This document shows positions 62,657 to 64,000 of a stretch of DNA of 64,000 nucleotides, one piece after another. This DNA comes from DASVHS01 sp035468985 (GTDB taxonomy: Bacteria; Acidobacteriota; Thermoanaerobaculia; Gp7-AA8): the NCBI GenBank assembly GCA_035468985.1, contig DATISF010000009.1, positions 62,001 through 126,000 on the forward strand, written 5' to 3'. The notes under the pieces are model-generated. The model was not told the origin of the DNA and made no database searches. It saw nothing but the letters and a program-made list of their open reading frames with translations. How positions within the stretch are numbered: position 1 is the first letter of the stretch; every line of letters begins with the position of its first letter. Made by a program: the position numbers and the translations under genes.

Positions 62657-63391
62657 ATGATCGAAATTCGTGATCTGACAAAGAAATACGGCGATTTCAC
62701 GGCCGTCGACCACCTCAGCCTTATGGTCCAGCCCGGCGAGATCTTCGGGTTCCTGGGGCCGAACGGGGCGGGAAAAACGACCACGATCCGGATCCTGGCC
62801 GGCCTGTCGCTGCCGACGTCCGGTGAGGTGCGGGTCAACGGCGTCGACATCGTTCAGGACGGCGTCTCCGCCAAGCGGATCACCGGGTACGTCCCCGACC
62901 GTCCTTACCTGTACGAGAAGCTGACCGGCCGGGAGCTCCTGCAGTTCGTGGCCAACCTCTACGGACGCGAGTGGGCGGACTGCGAGCCGCGCGCTCTCGA
63001 GCTGTTGCGCTATTTCGACCTGCACGAGTGGGCCGACGCGAGGATCGAGAACCTCTCGCATGGCATGAAGCAGAAGCTGGTGATCATCGCCGCGCTCGTC
63101 CACAACCCGCGGCTGCTCATCATCGACGAGCCGATGGTCGGACTCGATGCCCTGGCGCAGCGGCAGGTGAAGGTGCTCTTCCGGCGCCTGGCGGACGAAG
63201 GAAAGACCGTCTTTCTCACGACGCACACGCTGTCGATCGCCGAGGCGGTATGCGATCGGATCGCGATCCTGCATCGGGGGAAGATCATCGCCACCGGCAT
63301 CACGTCCGAGTTGAAGGAAGCCGCCGGACGGCCTGGGAGTCCTCTCGAAGATGTGTTCCTCGAGCTCACGTATGACGACGCGTCAACTTGA
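62657..63391 (+). CDS. ABC transporter ATP-binding protein
   Basis: 244 residues. Walker A GPNGAGKTTT, signature LSHGMKQK, Walker B LLIIDEPMVGLD, and H-loop TTHT. Resembles the CcmA/YhaQ-type ATPases of ABC-2 exporters. Its permease is not adjacent: the next gene is prmC. The permease at 7880 is a possible but unproven partner. I use the ATG at 62657; TTG at 62651 is possible, and a TACCCT box (62634-62639) lies upstream. Confidence 0.9.
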   Translation: MIEIRDLTKKYGDFTAVDHLSLMVQPGEIFGFLGPNGAGKTTTIRILAGLSLPTSGEVRVNGVDIVQDGVSAKRITGYVPDRPYLYEKLTGRELLQFVANLYGREWADCEPRALELLRYFDLHEWADARIENLSHGMKQKLVIIAALVHNPRLLIIDEPMVGLDALAQRQVKVLFRRLADEGKTVFLTTHTLSIAEAVCDRIAILHRGKIIATGITSELKEAAGRPGSPLEDVFLELTYDDAST

Positions 63392-64000
63392 GCGCATCGA
63401 CGAATTGCGCGCGCGTCACCGCCAGGAAGCCGTGCGGCGAGGCATCAATCCCCGCGACGTCGACGTCCTCCTCGGCGATCTCGCCGGCCAATCGTTGCCG
63501 CATCTGCTGGCGCACGGCGATGAGCGGGTCGATGCGGCAGCGCTCGAGAAACTCCTGGGGCGCCGCTACGCGGGCGAGCCGCTGCAATACATCCGCGGGA
63601 AAGCGGAATTCTTCACGCGCGAGTTCCTGGTCGATGACCGCGTGCTGATTCCGCGGCCGGAGACCGAGCTCGTCGTCGAAGCGGCGGTGGAGCGGGCACC
63701 TCGCGGCGGACGCGTGATCGACATCGGCACCGGCAGCGGCTGCATCGCCATTTCCATCGAGCGCGAAAGGCCCGATCTTCACGTCATCGGAGTCGATGTC
63801 TCGGTCGCGGCGCTCGCCGTTGCGGCGAAGAATCGCGCGCGGCTGCAGGCAGAAATCGCGCTCGCCGCGAGCGACGTCCTTGCCGCAGTCCGCGGGAAGT
63901 TCGATCTGATCGTGTCGAACCCGCCCTATATCCCGAAGAAAGACATCGCCGGCCTGCAGACGGAGGTTCGCGATCACGAGCCGCATCTCGCGCTCACGGC
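63372..64000 (+). CDS. prmC: Peptide chain release factor N5-glutamine methyltransferase, partial
   Basis: The first 209 residues are present; the gene runs off the window. Translated from ATG 63372 (MTTRQLERIDELRARHRQ), overlapping the ABC gene by 20 nt. The N-terminal helical domain is followed by the methyltransferase domain: LLGRRYAGEPLQYI, FLVDDRVLIPRPETEL, VIDIGTGSGCIAISI for SAM binding, and SNPPYIPKKD with the catalytic NPPY. PrmC methylates the GGQ glutamine of RF1/RF2. Confidence 0.93.
   Translation, partial: MTTRQLERIDELRARHRQEAVRRGINPRDVDVLLGDLAGQSLPHLLAHGDERVDAAALEKLLGRRYAGEPLQYIRGKAEFFTREFLVDDRVLIPRPETELVVEAAVERAPRGGRVIDIGTGSGCIAISIERERPDLHVIGVDVSVAALAVAAKNRARLQAEIALAASDVLAAVRGKFDLIVSNPPYIPKKDIAGLQTEVRDHEPHLALT

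Overview
This is a GC-rich (roughly 60-65% by eye), gene-dense bacterial chromosome segment. It carries about 60 protein genes, no rRNA, no tRNA that I can recognise, no CRISPR array, no phage and no transposase gene. A diderm organism is indicated by a TonB-dependent receptor with an N-terminal carboxypeptidase-regulatory-like domain, a TonB-family protein, an MCE-domain protein and many lipoproteins. Large secreted beta-propeller proteins, sulfatase-like/TPR lipoproteins, zinc-ribbon proteins fused to membrane or pilin-like segments, a DUF2752/CD225 pair, heterotetrameric glyQ/glyS, pyruvate phosphate dikinase and selB together suggest an uncultivated Acidobacteriota-type genome. The phylum is an inference from gene style, not a measured assignment.

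Layout. 70-1224: KDPG-type aldolase and a small secreted protein. 1250-3175 (-): secreted beta-propeller protein. 3310-9535 (+): galU, a RelB/RelE-like toxin-antitoxin pair, maf, an MCE protein with a possible C-terminal beta-barrel, ddl and an ABC-2-type permease. 9573-11610: five small membrane or zinc-ribbon proteins converging on a UUCG-tetraloop terminator. 11817-17946 (-): a complete overlapping Rrf2-sufB-C-D-S-U-T operon with a palindromic operator in its promoter. 18098-25316 (-): Oar-like TonB receptor, two tandem sulfatase-like/TPR lipoproteins and a hotdog thioesterase. 25348-32849 (+): lipoprotein, glyQ, glyS, a discoidin/OmpA-like lipoprotein and ppdK. 32850-41729 (mostly -): chemoreceptor, DedA, MshEN-domain protein, gpsA, plsY, a cysteine/cystathionine pair, DinB and a zinc-ribbon protein. 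42017-44833 (+): DUF72 protein and selB. 44727-50997 (-): lipoprotein, polA, a repeat-rich noncoding stretch, a polytopic membrane protein and a DUF1858 protein. 51031-57072 (+): moaD, moaE, NUDIX, MBL-fold, argF, TonB protein, nfo and icd. 57122-62580: secreted protein, radical SAM protein, and an ECF sigma/anti-sigma/membrane-protein operon. 62657-64000 (+): ABC ATPase and the start of prmC.

The most unusual signal is in the repeats. (i) Short arrays of about four heptanucleotide units (28 nt) occur at several unrelated sites, inside or at the ends of genes. Three share one heptamer family (GGCCYGA or its complement); others use different heptamers. (ii) A MITE-like element of about 145 bp with terminal inverted repeats occurs once alone and once as a three-copy array with a 152-bp period. 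(iii) A second MITE-like element of 200 bp with 34-bp terminal inverted repeats supplies TAG stop codons to the genes on both sides. (iv) GGCT/AGCC hairpins recur between genes and once inside glyS. Several operon-first genes also show a TANNNT box only 8-12 nt before the start codon, which suggests leaderless transcripts.
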